10,785 bases of DNA from Betaproteobacteria bacterium TMED41 (GTDB taxonomy: Bacteria; Pseudomonadota; Gammaproteobacteria; Burkholderiales; Burkholderiaceae_A). The notes under the pieces were generated by a model. It searched no databases. It had not been told where the DNA came from and was given only the letters and a program-made list of their open reading frames with translations. Positions 1-5,830 of the stretch are shown in pieces. Where the stretch lies: positions 45,945-56,729 of the forward strand of contig NHCU01000024.1 of assembly GCA_002167365.1 (NCBI GenBank), read 5' to 3'. How positions within the stretch are numbered: position 1 is the first letter of the stretch; each line of letters opens with the position of its first letter. A program made the translations under genes and the position numbers.

Positions 1-1059
1 GGGGATTTGGATACGCTCGAGACGGCATGCGGATGGAGAAGTATTGGTAACGCAAATTATTTGATTGATGAAACAAGATTCTTAAAAGTTTTTAAAAATG
101 TAGTAAAGGAGTACTCACCAACGGCCTTTATTCATTCGAGTGGATTTGAGGGCAAGTATCATTTAATCGAAAAGGCAGAAAAAACCCTGCCTCACTATGG
201 TCTACCAGTCAAACGTATAAAAAAAGTTAGAGATTCAGCTATTTTTTTTAAAATGTTAAGCAAATTAAAAGTTAATTATCCTGAGACTATTGTTAAAGGT
301 TTTGGGGTTAAATGTCCTAGAGGTTGGTTGAGAAAAAGCTTTGACACAGCCGCTGGAAGTGGTATTACAAAAAAAAATGACAGTAACCTAAATTCTCAAT
401 CCATCTACTTGCAAAAAGAGATCAGTGGAAAACCTATGAGTGTTTTTTTTTTAGCGGGCCGAGAAAAGATTAAAGTTTTTGGGTTTTGTGAAAATTTGTA
501 TATCAATAAAAATAGTTCGCCATATTATTTTGCGGGATTGATTGGCCCAATACAAATTTGTAATAGACTGATTAGTAAAATATTTGAAATTATTAAAAAA
601 ATTTCTAATGAATTTAATTTAATTGGACTAAACGGACTTGATTTCATTTTGATGAGTGAAAAAATTTATGTTCTTGAGGTGAATCCTCGCCCAACAGCCG
701 CTATGGAAATTTTTGAAAATTTTTTTCGTTGCTCTCTTCTTGACTTACATTGTGATGTATTTTCTAGGCCATTTAAGCCGAAAAAATTAAGGGAAATAAA
801 GTTTTTTGAAAAAATTTCTTTTGCGAAAAAAATTTACGGAACCAGAATTATTTTTGCAGAAAAAGATATTAATTTGACTCAAGATTTTTTTCGGCAATTA
901 AACGGTCTATCATGGTGTAGAGATTTACCTAATGTTGATAGTTTAAAAAAAGGAGATCCCATTTGTTCAATCATGATTGAAGCAAATAGTATCAAATCGG
1001 TTAAATTATCACTCTTAAAAGCAAAATTTTCTATTGAAGACTTGTTAAGAAAAATATAA
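1..1059 (+). CDS. ATP-grasp family protein of the H4MPT cluster, 5'-truncated by window edge
   Basis: The reading frame is open from base 1 to the TAA at 1057-1059. A TTG at 7 could be a start, but the first codons (Gly-Asp-Leu-Asp-Thr) look like the interior of a protein and no ribosome-binding site is possible, so I read the gene as entering from the left. Counting from that TTG, a glycine-rich ATP-binding segment (FDTAAGSGI) lies near residues 112-120, preceded by Lys110. The metal-binding ATP-grasp signature VLEVNPRPTA is near 222-231, preceded by a GLNGLDFIL strand. A C-terminal domain of about 110 residues follows, ending in a segment (GDPICSIMIEA) like the tails of carboxylase-type ATP-grasp proteins. 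Uncharacterised ATP-grasp proteins are regular members of bacterial H4MPT/methylofuran clusters, where they are thought to join amino acids or other acids to a cofactor. The substrate is unknown. The gene is 23 bases upstream of mch on the same strand, so co-transcription is likely. The ATP-grasp fold is well supported; the exact role is not. Confidence 0.8.
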   Translation, partial: GDLDTLETACGWRSIGNANYLIDETRFLKVFKNVVKEYSPTAFIHSSGFEGKYHLIEKAEKTLPHYGLPVKRIKKVRDSAIFFKMLSKLKVNYPETIVKGFGVKCPRGWLRKSFDTAAGSGITKKNDSNLNSQSIYLQKEISGKPMSVFFLAGREKIKVFGFCENLYINKNSSPYYFAGLIGPIQICNRLISKIFEIIKKISNEFNLIGLNGLDFILMSEKIYVLEVNPRPTAAMEIFENFFRCSLLDLHCDVFSRPFKPKKLREIKFFEKISFAKKIYGTRIIFAEKDINLTQDFFRQLNGLSWCRDLPNVDSLKKGDPICSIMIEANSIKSVKLSLLKAKFSIEDLLRKI

Positions 1060-1082
1060 ATGTTTGATCAGGGTAATAGAAT

Positions 1083-2063
1083 ATGTCAGAGTTTAAAAAT
1101 ATTAGTGTTAACAAAAAAAGTGAAAAATTAGTTGAGTCATTGGTTCTAAAACAAAAAGAATTTGGAATTAAAGTGTTTCACCATGCATCTGGAGTCCAAA
1201 TAATTGATGCAGGAATAAATTCCAAAGGTAGCATTATTGCTGGCTTAAAAATAAGTGAAATTTGTATGGGCGGGTTGGGGACAATTAAGTTAATTGTTGA
1301 TCACAGTAAACCCTGGCCTACATGGTTGTCAGTCTCAAGCTCAATCCCAGTGATTTCATGCTTGGGAAGTCAATATGCAGGATGGGATTTGTCAGCAACT
1401 AAAGAGGAAACTGGGAATGACTCTTTTTTTTGTTTAGGTTCAGGCCCTGCTAGGTCGCTGGCTTGTAAAGAAAAACTTTTTACCGACATAAATTATGGCG
1501 ATATGAATTCAAAGGGTGTGTTAATAATGGAGGTCGATAAACTGCCACCCAGGTGTATTATCGAAAAAATCTTGAAAGATTGTAAACTTGTTGCTCAAGA
1601 TTTGACTATTATACTTACCCCAACTCAAAGCCTTTCAGGCACAACACAAGTGGTAAGTAGAGTTTTAGAGGTTGCCCTTCACAAAACGCACACTCTCGGT
1701 TTTGATTTGAATGACGTTGTTGAGGGAGTTGCCTCGGCGCCACTTCCAAGTCCGGGAAAAGATTTTACTGAAGCGATGGGTAGAACTAATGATGCTATTT
1801 TGTATGGAGGTACTGTTCATTTATGGGTGAAAGGTAAAGATACAAATTCCAAGAAATTAGCTGAGGAATTATCGTCCAAAAATTCTGGAGACTATGGAGA
1901 GTCTTTCAGTAAAATTTTTAAAAATGTCAATTATGATTTTTATAAAATCGATCCCCATTTGTTTGCACCAGCTAATGTTTGGATCAGCAATTTAAATTCC
2001 GGAAATTCATGGAATTCGGGAAGTTTAAATCTAGATTTATTAATTCGACAATGGAAGTTGTGA
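1083..2063 (+). CDS. mch: Methenyl-tetrahydromethanopterin cyclohydrolase
   Basis: Mch interconverts methenyl-H4MPT and 5-formyl-H4MPT in the cytoplasm. It is a central step of H4MPT-linked formaldehyde oxidation in bacteria and of C1 metabolism in methanogens. The 326-residue product has the usual family length and typical blocks throughout: HHASGVQIIDAG near residues 33-44, GGLGTIKL near 63-70, SQYAGWDLS in the N-terminal half, FFCLGSGPARSLACKE in the middle, SLSGTTQVVSRVLE and VVEGVASAPLPSPGKDF in the centre, then GRTNDAILYGGTVHLWV. The C-terminal block FAPANVWISNLNSG is also characteristic. The ATG at 1083 is preceded by only a weak purine stretch (AGGG, about 9 bases upstream). It starts 23 bases after the ATP-grasp gene and ends 10 bases before the next gene, so it sits inside an operon. 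Nothing suggests truncation or loss of function. Confidence 0.96.
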   Translation: MSEFKNISVNKKSEKLVESLVLKQKEFGIKVFHHASGVQIIDAGINSKGSIIAGLKISEICMGGLGTIKLIVDHSKPWPTWLSVSSSIPVISCLGSQYAGWDLSATKEETGNDSFFCLGSGPARSLACKEKLFTDINYGDMNSKGVLIMEVDKLPPRCIIEKILKDCKLVAQDLTIILTPTQSLSGTTQVVSRVLEVALHKTHTLGFDLNDVVEGVASAPLPSPGKDFTEAMGRTNDAILYGGTVHLWVKGKDTNSKKLAEELSSKNSGDYGESFSKIFKNVNYDFYKIDPHLFAPANVWISNLNSGNSWNSGSLNLDLLIRQWKL

Positions 2064-2073
2064 AAATAATTAA

Positions 2074-2985
2074 ATGGGTACACAAGTTGTTATTTTTTCA
2101 GACGATAAGGGTTGGCATACTCGTGCTCTTCAGAAAGAATTTTTTAAAAGAGGTCTAAAGACTCGCTGTGTGAACTTGGCAAACTGTTTTTTTGAAACCA
2201 AGAATGACATTCCATCAATAGTTATTCCAGGTTTTGGTAACTGTCCTCCAAAGTTAGCAATAGTTAGAGGTATTGCTGGAGGGAGTCTAGAGCAAATAAC
2301 AAAAAGACTAGCTGTTCTCCATTTATTGTCTATAAATGGTGTAACTGTTGTGAATAAAGCCTCAGCTATTGAGAAAAGCGTCGATAAGGGAATGACTAGT
2401 TTTCTATTAAAAAAAAATAATATTCCAACACCTCGATTTTGGGTTACAGAATCTTTTGAACAAGCGAAAAAAATTATTAAAAAAATAACAGAATCGGGTA
2501 AAAAGGTTGTACTCAAACCACTTTTTGGGTCACAAGGTCAAGGTGTAACTTTGCTGGGAAATAAAAAAAATGACCTTTGCAATGTTTTGGACCTTAATTC
2601 AAATGAAAAAGTTATTTATTTACAACAGTTTATACCTGTAAATAAAAATATCGTTTCTCACGATTACAGAGTTCTGGTAGTTAATGAACATGCAATTGCT
2701 GTAATGAAAAGAATAGGGAAAACTTGGATTCACAACAGAGCACTTGGTGCAAATTGCGAAAAATGTGATTTAACCTCGAAGCTAAAATTTCTTGCTGAAA
2801 AAGCTGCAAAAATATTGGGCCTTGACATCGCTGGTGTTGATTTGATGCCCGATTCATCCGTAACCGAGGGTTTTCAGGTAATTGAAGTTAATGGCATTCC
2901 TGCTTGGAGGGGGGTACAAAGTGTAAGCGAATTTAATATTACAAAAAAAATGGTTGATCTCCTCCTTGAAAAAAAGTCTTTATAA
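2074..2985 (+). CDS. RimK-like ATP-grasp ligase of the H4MPT cluster (orf5 type)
   Basis: The 303-residue protein has the RimK / glutathione-synthase architecture: a Rossmann-like pre-ATP-grasp domain (about 1-95), then an ATP-grasp domain. The ATP-binding strand is VVLKPLFGSQGQGV (145-158, Lys148 and the SQGQG loop). DYRVLVV (197-203) and AGVDLMP (253-259) follow, and the metal-binding signature is VIEVNGIPAWRGVQ (269-282). RimK-type enzymes attach amino acids, commonly glutamate, to a carboxylate through an acyl phosphate. In methanogens the related MptN adds glutamate to H4MPT. The gene lies between mch and the CitG-like gene, a position that in Methylobacterium-type clusters is held by orf5, needed for H4MPT-dependent formaldehyde oxidation. 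Bacterial H4MPT is reported in dephospho form, so the acceptor here need not be the archaeal one and I give no gene symbol. The start ATG lies 10 bases after the mch stop without a good Shine-Dalgarno sequence. Confidence 0.85.
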   Translation: MGTQVVIFSDDKGWHTRALQKEFFKRGLKTRCVNLANCFFETKNDIPSIVIPGFGNCPPKLAIVRGIAGGSLEQITKRLAVLHLLSINGVTVVNKASAIEKSVDKGMTSFLLKKNNIPTPRFWVTESFEQAKKIIKKITESGKKVVLKPLFGSQGQGVTLLGNKKNDLCNVLDLNSNEKVIYLQQFIPVNKNIVSHDYRVLVVNEHAIAVMKRIGKTWIHNRALGANCEKCDLTSKLKFLAEKAAKILGLDIAGVDLMPDSSVTEGFQVIEVNGIPAWRGVQSVSEFNITKKMVDLLLEKKSL

Positions 2986-2998
2986 TTTTTGAATTACA

Positions 2999-3958
2999 AT
3001 GATTGACGACGAACTAATTTACCTTAAAAAAGCTTTTTTCAAAGCAGGTTCTCTGGATGTAAAAGTCATAAAGCCTGGTAATGTATTCATGCAGAGCCCT
3101 GGTCACGGAATGTTGGCCAAACAATTTATTGAAAGTTTGGAAGCTATAATTCCTTTATTATTTGACTCTCATTATACGTTAGGACAAAAAATTGAGTATT
3201 CAGTCAATGCTAGTTTTGAAGTCGCCAAATGTAATACCAATCTAGGAATAATTTTATTGTGTGCTCCAATTATTGAGGCTTTGCTAAAGGTCCAAAGAAA
3301 TAATGTCAAATCCGAGGTTAACTATGCAAGTAATTTTGAATCATTTCTTATTAATCTAAGGAGAACACTTAAAAACTCATCAGTTGAAGATACACAGGCC
3401 GTTTTTAGGGCAATTAAAAAAGCAAATCCAGGAGGCTTAGGAGAAAATGAATTTGCCGACGTTAGATTTGAAACCGATAGGCATCTTTTGGAGGCAATGA
3501 AACTAGGAGCAAAAAAAGATTTTATTGCCAAGCAATATATTACATTTTATGAAGATATTTTTAATCAGGAAATAATTTTATCAATTAGAAAAAACAATTT
3601 AAATAAGGAAAAACTCATACGAGGTATAAGTTGTAAAAATGATTTGGATAAATTTGTTCAAAAAATTTATTTCAATTGGCTCATTATGTTCTTGGATAGT
3701 CATATTTCTCGAAAGTTTGGAGAAAATTTAGCAAAAGCAGTCAACAATGAAGCACGTAATTTTTTGTTGGATAAAAAGTTTAGAGAAGTGGATTCAAAAA
3801 TAAAAAATGTTAATATTAGGGAACCTTCAGAAAAACAGCTGTTATATTGGGATTATTCTCTTAAAATGAGAAAAATCAATCCTGGTACAAGTGCTGATCT
3901 GACTGTTTGTACTTTATTTTTGGCTTATGTTTTTATGCCTGATTTAGGGTATTTTTAA
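2999..3958 (+). CDS. CitG/MdcB-like triphosphoribosyl-dephospho-CoA synthase homologue (orf7 type)
   Basis: The 319-residue protein carries signatures of the CitG/MdcB family: KPGNV (25-29), SPGHGM (33-38), CNTNLGIILLCAP (78-90), PGGLG (144-148), a DSHISRKFG segment (233-241) and the C-terminal NPGTSADLTV (294-303). True CitG makes 2'-(5''-triphosphoribosyl)-3'-dephospho-CoA from ATP and dephospho-CoA, releasing adenine, as the prosthetic-group precursor of citrate or malonate lyase. No lyase genes lie nearby. A family member next to mch and fae corresponds to orf7 of the Methylobacterium H4MPT cluster, whose loss impairs the H4MPT pathway. My inference is that it moves a phosphorylated ribosyl group from ATP to an H4MPT precursor, because H4MPT contains an alpha-ribofuranosyl unit on its ribitol. 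The gene starts 13 bases after the upstream stop. It is followed by the 104-base gap before fae. Family call is firm; reaction is unproven. Confidence 0.87.
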   Translation: MIDDELIYLKKAFFKAGSLDVKVIKPGNVFMQSPGHGMLAKQFIESLEAIIPLLFDSHYTLGQKIEYSVNASFEVAKCNTNLGIILLCAPIIEALLKVQRNNVKSEVNYASNFESFLINLRRTLKNSSVEDTQAVFRAIKKANPGGLGENEFADVRFETDRHLLEAMKLGAKKDFIAKQYITFYEDIFNQEIILSIRKNNLNKEKLIRGISCKNDLDKFVQKIYFNWLIMFLDSHISRKFGENLAKAVNNEARNFLLDKKFREVDSKIKNVNIREPSEKQLLYWDYSLKMRKINPGTSADLTVCTLFLAYVFMPDLGYF

Positions 3959-4004
3959 AATAAAAAAAAGTATGCAGATTGATATCTTTTTGTTGTAATA
4001 CTAT

Positions 4005-4035
4005 TTGTACGTTTAAAATTTGAGCTTTTTATAAA
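4005..4035 (+). promoter_or_regulatory. Possible sigma70-type promoter for fae
   Basis: The gap 3959-4062 is the longest non-coding stretch in the window, and fae is normally a very highly expressed gene. TTGTAC at 4005-4010 could be a -35 box and TATAAA at 4030-4035 a -10 box, with a rather long 19-base spacer. Transcription would start near 4042, about 20 bases before the fae ATG. In such AT-rich DNA matches of this quality arise by chance, and an alternative -35 (TTGATA, 3979-3984) lacks a good partner. The location argument is stronger than the motif match. Confidence 0.35.
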
Positions 4036-4050
4036 ACTTTAAGAAATTAT

Positions 4051-4056
4051 GGAGAA
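4051..4056 (+). promoter_or_regulatory. Ribosome-binding site of fae, deciding its start
   Basis: GGAGAA lies 6 bases before the ATG at 4063 and is the clearest Shine-Dalgarno sequence in the window. It favours the ATG at 4063 over the in-frame TTG at 4057, which would lie directly against it. Most other genes here have weak or no recognisable sites, which fits strong translation of fae. Confidence 0.75.
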
Positions 4057-4062
4057 TTGAAA

Positions 4063-4572
4063 ATGGCAAAGATAGACCGTTTAATGGTAGGTGAGTCTCT
4101 AGTTGGGGACGGAAATGAAGTCGCGCATATCGATTTAATTATGGGTCCCAGAGGTAGCACAGCAGAATCTGCTTTTGCTAATGCTCTTGTTAATAACAAA
4201 GATGGGTTTACAAGTTTACTAGCTGTTGTTGCTCCTAATCTGTTGTGTAAGCCTGCAACAGTAATGTTTAATAAAGTTACCATTAAAGGTGCTAAACAAG
4301 CTGTTCAGATGTTTGGTCCTGCGCAAAGAGCTGTTGCAATGGCAGTCGCTGATAGCGTTGAAGATGGAACTATTCCTGCAAGCGAGGCTGATGATGTGTT
4401 TGTAAGTGTTGGTGTTTTTATACATTGGGAAGCTGCTGATGATCAAAAAATACAGGACTACAATTATCAGGCTACCAGAGAGGCCATCCAAAGAGCTGTA
4501 AGCGGTCAACCTACAGCTGCAGAAGTTGTATCTGGAAAAGGTTCCGCTGCTCATCCGTTCGCAGCGTCTTAA
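4063..4572 (+). CDS. fae: Formaldehyde-activating enzyme (5,6,7,8-tetrahydromethanopterin hydro-lyase)
   Basis: Fae speeds the condensation of formaldehyde with H4MPT to methylene-H4MPT, the entry step of the pathway and a defence against formaldehyde. The 169-residue product has the full family length and is very close to the Methylobacterium protein as I recall it. Blocks include VGESLVGDGNEVAHIDL (9-25), containing His22, proposed as the catalytic acid, then MGPRGS, GFTSLLAVVAPNLLCKP, MFNKVTI, AVQMFGPAQ, VFIHWEAADD and the C-terminal AHPFAAS. It is a single-domain Fae without the Hps fusion found in archaea. The ATG at 4063 has a good upstream GGAGAA. Base composition differs from its neighbours: two sample 60-base lines are about 42 and 50 percent GC, against about 17 percent in one line of the preceding gene. 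This fits codon optimisation for high expression rather than transfer. A strong terminator follows immediately. Confidence 0.98.
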   Translation: MAKIDRLMVGESLVGDGNEVAHIDLIMGPRGSTAESAFANALVNNKDGFTSLLAVVAPNLLCKPATVMFNKVTIKGAKQAVQMFGPAQRAVAMAVADSVEDGTIPASEADDVFVSVGVFIHWEAADDQKIQDYNYQATREAIQRAVSGQPTAAEVVSGKGSAAHPFAAS

Positions 4573-4589
4573 TTTTACAAGCAGAATCT

Positions 4590-4626
4590 AAAAACCGGAT
4601 CAGACTAATAAATGATCCGGTTTTTT
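4590..4626 (+). terminator. Rho-independent terminator after fae, probably bidirectional
   Basis: A perfect 13-base-pair stem (4590-4602 with 4613-4625) with a 10-base loop (4603-4612) is followed by a T at 4626, and the 3' arm itself ends in a T run (4621-4626). The stem core is CCGGATCA/TGATCCGG, unusually GC-rich for this window. It starts 17 bases after the fae stop. The 5' arm begins with an A run, so the structure also reads as a terminator on the minus strand. There it lies at the end of folB, whose stop codon (4625-4627) overlaps the stem. It therefore separates two convergent units. Confidence 0.9.
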
Positions 4627-5134
4627 AGGTTTTTGGAACGTGACCGGCTCCAATAATTTTTAAAATGTGCTGGGTTTTGTTGAAACTACTTCGCTGATTT
4701 TTTGAGTATTTATTTCTCTCGATAATGATTCCAACAGAGTCAACATCGTTATACTTATTGGGTTTTGCAACATTTATCCTTACCCAATATGCTCCGAAAT
4801 TTTCCAAAATTAAATTAGCTAAGTTTTCGGCAAAAGATTCAAGAAGTTTATAATTATGATTCTCCATAATCTTTAAAATCGTAAATCTGACTTTATCATA
4901 GTCAATTGTGTGATCGATATTGTCTGAGTTACAAGCTTTTATGCTTGAAATCCCCATGGAGACATTAACAGTTATTTCTTGAGGTACGTGTAATTCATCA
5001 TCACAAATTCCTATTATTGTTTTTCCTTTTAAGTTTCTAATGTAAACAATATCTAATGGATTTTCTAATGAATCGTGATGTGAGTCGAAATCCGTAAGAT
5101 AATGGTGTTGAGGGTTTTTTTCTTTAATTTTCAT
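4625..5134 (-). CDS. folB: Dihydroneopterin aldolase-type protein (FolB family)
   Basis: FolB splits 7,8-dihydroneopterin into 6-hydroxymethyl-7,8-dihydropterin and glycolaldehyde. This provides the pterin head of folate and, in this setting, probably of H4MPT. The core (about 27-145) aligns by eye with E. coli FolB: LDIVYIRNL for the first strand, Glu47 in GICDDEL, Tyr79 in IDYDKV, Glu99 in LLESFAE and Lys124 in VRINVAKP, followed by SVGIIIER. These match the enzyme's substrate-binding and catalytic positions, so activity is plausible. At 169 residues it is longer than the usual 120 or so: about 26 residues with several histidines precede the core and a lysine-rich tail follows. It is transcribed against fae and divergently from dmrB, and its stop lies in the shared terminator. 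Whether it serves H4MPT alone or also folate cannot be read from this window. Confidence 0.85.
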   Translation of the reverse strand: MKIKEKNPQHHYLTDFDSHHDSLENPLDIVYIRNLKGKTIIGICDDELHVPQEITVNVSMGISSIKACNSDNIDHTIDYDKVRFTILKIMENHNYKLLESFAENLANLILENFGAYWVRINVAKPNKYNDVDSVGIIIERNKYSKNQRSSFNKTQHILKIIGAGHVPKT

Positions 5135-5194
5135 TCTATGAATAAGATTAGTAAAGTTTGTGAATTATAAATTAATAATGTCACTTTTATAAGT
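5135..5194. promoter_or_regulatory. Divergent intergenic region between folB and dmrB
   Basis: These 60 bases must hold the start signals for the minus-strand folB and probably for the plus-strand dmrB operon. On the minus strand a perfect TATAAT is read at 5169-5164, about 30 bases before the folB ATG. No good -35 box lies at 16-18 bases (TTATAA at 5192-5187 is poor). On the plus strand TATAAA at 5166-5171 overlaps the same bases, 23 bases before the dmrB ATG. Overlapping -10 boxes would make the two promoters compete. Both motifs are weakly specific in DNA this rich in A and T. Confidence 0.4.
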
Positions 5195-5830
5195 ATGCTG
5201 AATAAAAAAATTATAAATGAAAAATGGTTGACTGCCTCGAAGCCTACTGGAGGAGCTGCGGGTAAAATTGAATCCAGAAGTAGAATAGCTTGGGCAATTA
5301 CTGGATCCGGTCATTTTTTGACTGAATCTTTGGAGCTTTTAGCAAGAATGCCTAACGTTGATATATTTTTATCTGCTGCAGCTGAGGAGGTACTACCTAT
5401 TTATGGCTATGATCTGATGTCTATGAAGGAAAAAAATAAAGTTTTTAGAGACAAGACAGCCAGTTCTGTACCTGTAGGTATGTTGTATGACAACATTTAT
5501 CACACTGTTGTTATTGCACCCGCCACAAGTAATACAGTTGCAAAATGTGCCATTGGCCTATCTGATACATTGCCAACCAATATGTTTGCTCAGGCAGGAA
5601 AGCTTGGAATTTTAAGTGTAGTCTTCGCTTGCGATACGGCTCCAGTTGTGATTACGAAGGCACCTAAAGAATGGGTTGAACTCAATCCAAGACAGCTAGA
5701 ACTTGATAATGTTAAAGCTTTGAAAAAAATTTCACATAGTATTGTCGTAGAGTCACTGAGGGACTTGGAGAACGCACTAACCAAACGTCTAAAAGATTTA
5801 GGATTAACTTGGAAAAAATCCTCTTTTTAA
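5195..5830 (+). CDS. dmrB: Dihydromethanopterin reductase-type flavoprotein (DmrB/AfpA family)
   Basis: The 211-residue protein belongs to the FMN-binding flavoprotein superfamily (UbiX/AfpA-like). The phosphate-binding strand-loop is RIAWAITGSGHFLTES (30-45), and IFLSAAAEEVL (57-67) follows. The strongest signature is VIAPATSNTVAKCAIGLSDTL (106-126), then a CDTAP segment (146-150). The homologue from Burkholderia xenovorans, DmrB, reduces dihydromethanopterin to H4MPT, the last step in making the active cofactor, and the H4MPT-cluster context supports that role here. About 29 residues precede the fold. I kept the ATG at 5195, though no Shine-Dalgarno sequence is visible and a TTG at 5228 is an alternative. 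The 3' end overlaps the next gene by 22 bases. A general flavoprotein reductase is the alternative reading, but the context makes the specific call likely. Confidence 0.85.
   Translation: MLNKKIINEKWLTASKPTGGAAGKIESRSRIAWAITGSGHFLTESLELLARMPNVDIFLSAAAEEVLPIYGYDLMSMKEKNKVFRDKTASSVPVGMLYDNIYHTVVIAPATSNTVAKCAIGLSDTLPTNMFAQAGKLGILSVVFACDTAPVVITKAPKEWVELNPRQLELDNVKALKKISHSIVVESLRDLENALTKRLKDLGLTWKKSSF

Noticed and set aside
2130..2516. 128-codon open frame antisense to the RimK-like gene
   Set aside because: The opposite strand has clear ATP-grasp motifs and operon spacing; this frame shows no recognisable domain or start signal.
3959..4004. Terminator between the CitG-like gene and fae
   Set aside because: Only an A-rich stretch and no GC-containing hairpin is present, so read-through into fae remains possible.
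4057..4062. TTG at 4057 as the fae start
   Set aside because: The ATG at 4063 fits the family N-terminus (MAKI...) and has ideal spacing from GGAGAA; the TTG directly follows the ribosome-binding site.
4219..4554. 111-codon open frame antisense to fae
   Set aside because: It lies wholly opposite a highly conserved gene, has low-complexity Ser/Asn-rich content and no family resemblance; it is a shadow of the fae codons.
5164..5184. GTGACA (5184-5179, minus) paired with TATAAT (5169-5164) as a complete folB promoter
   Set aside because: The spacer is only 9 bases, far short of the 16-18 needed for a sigma70 promoter.
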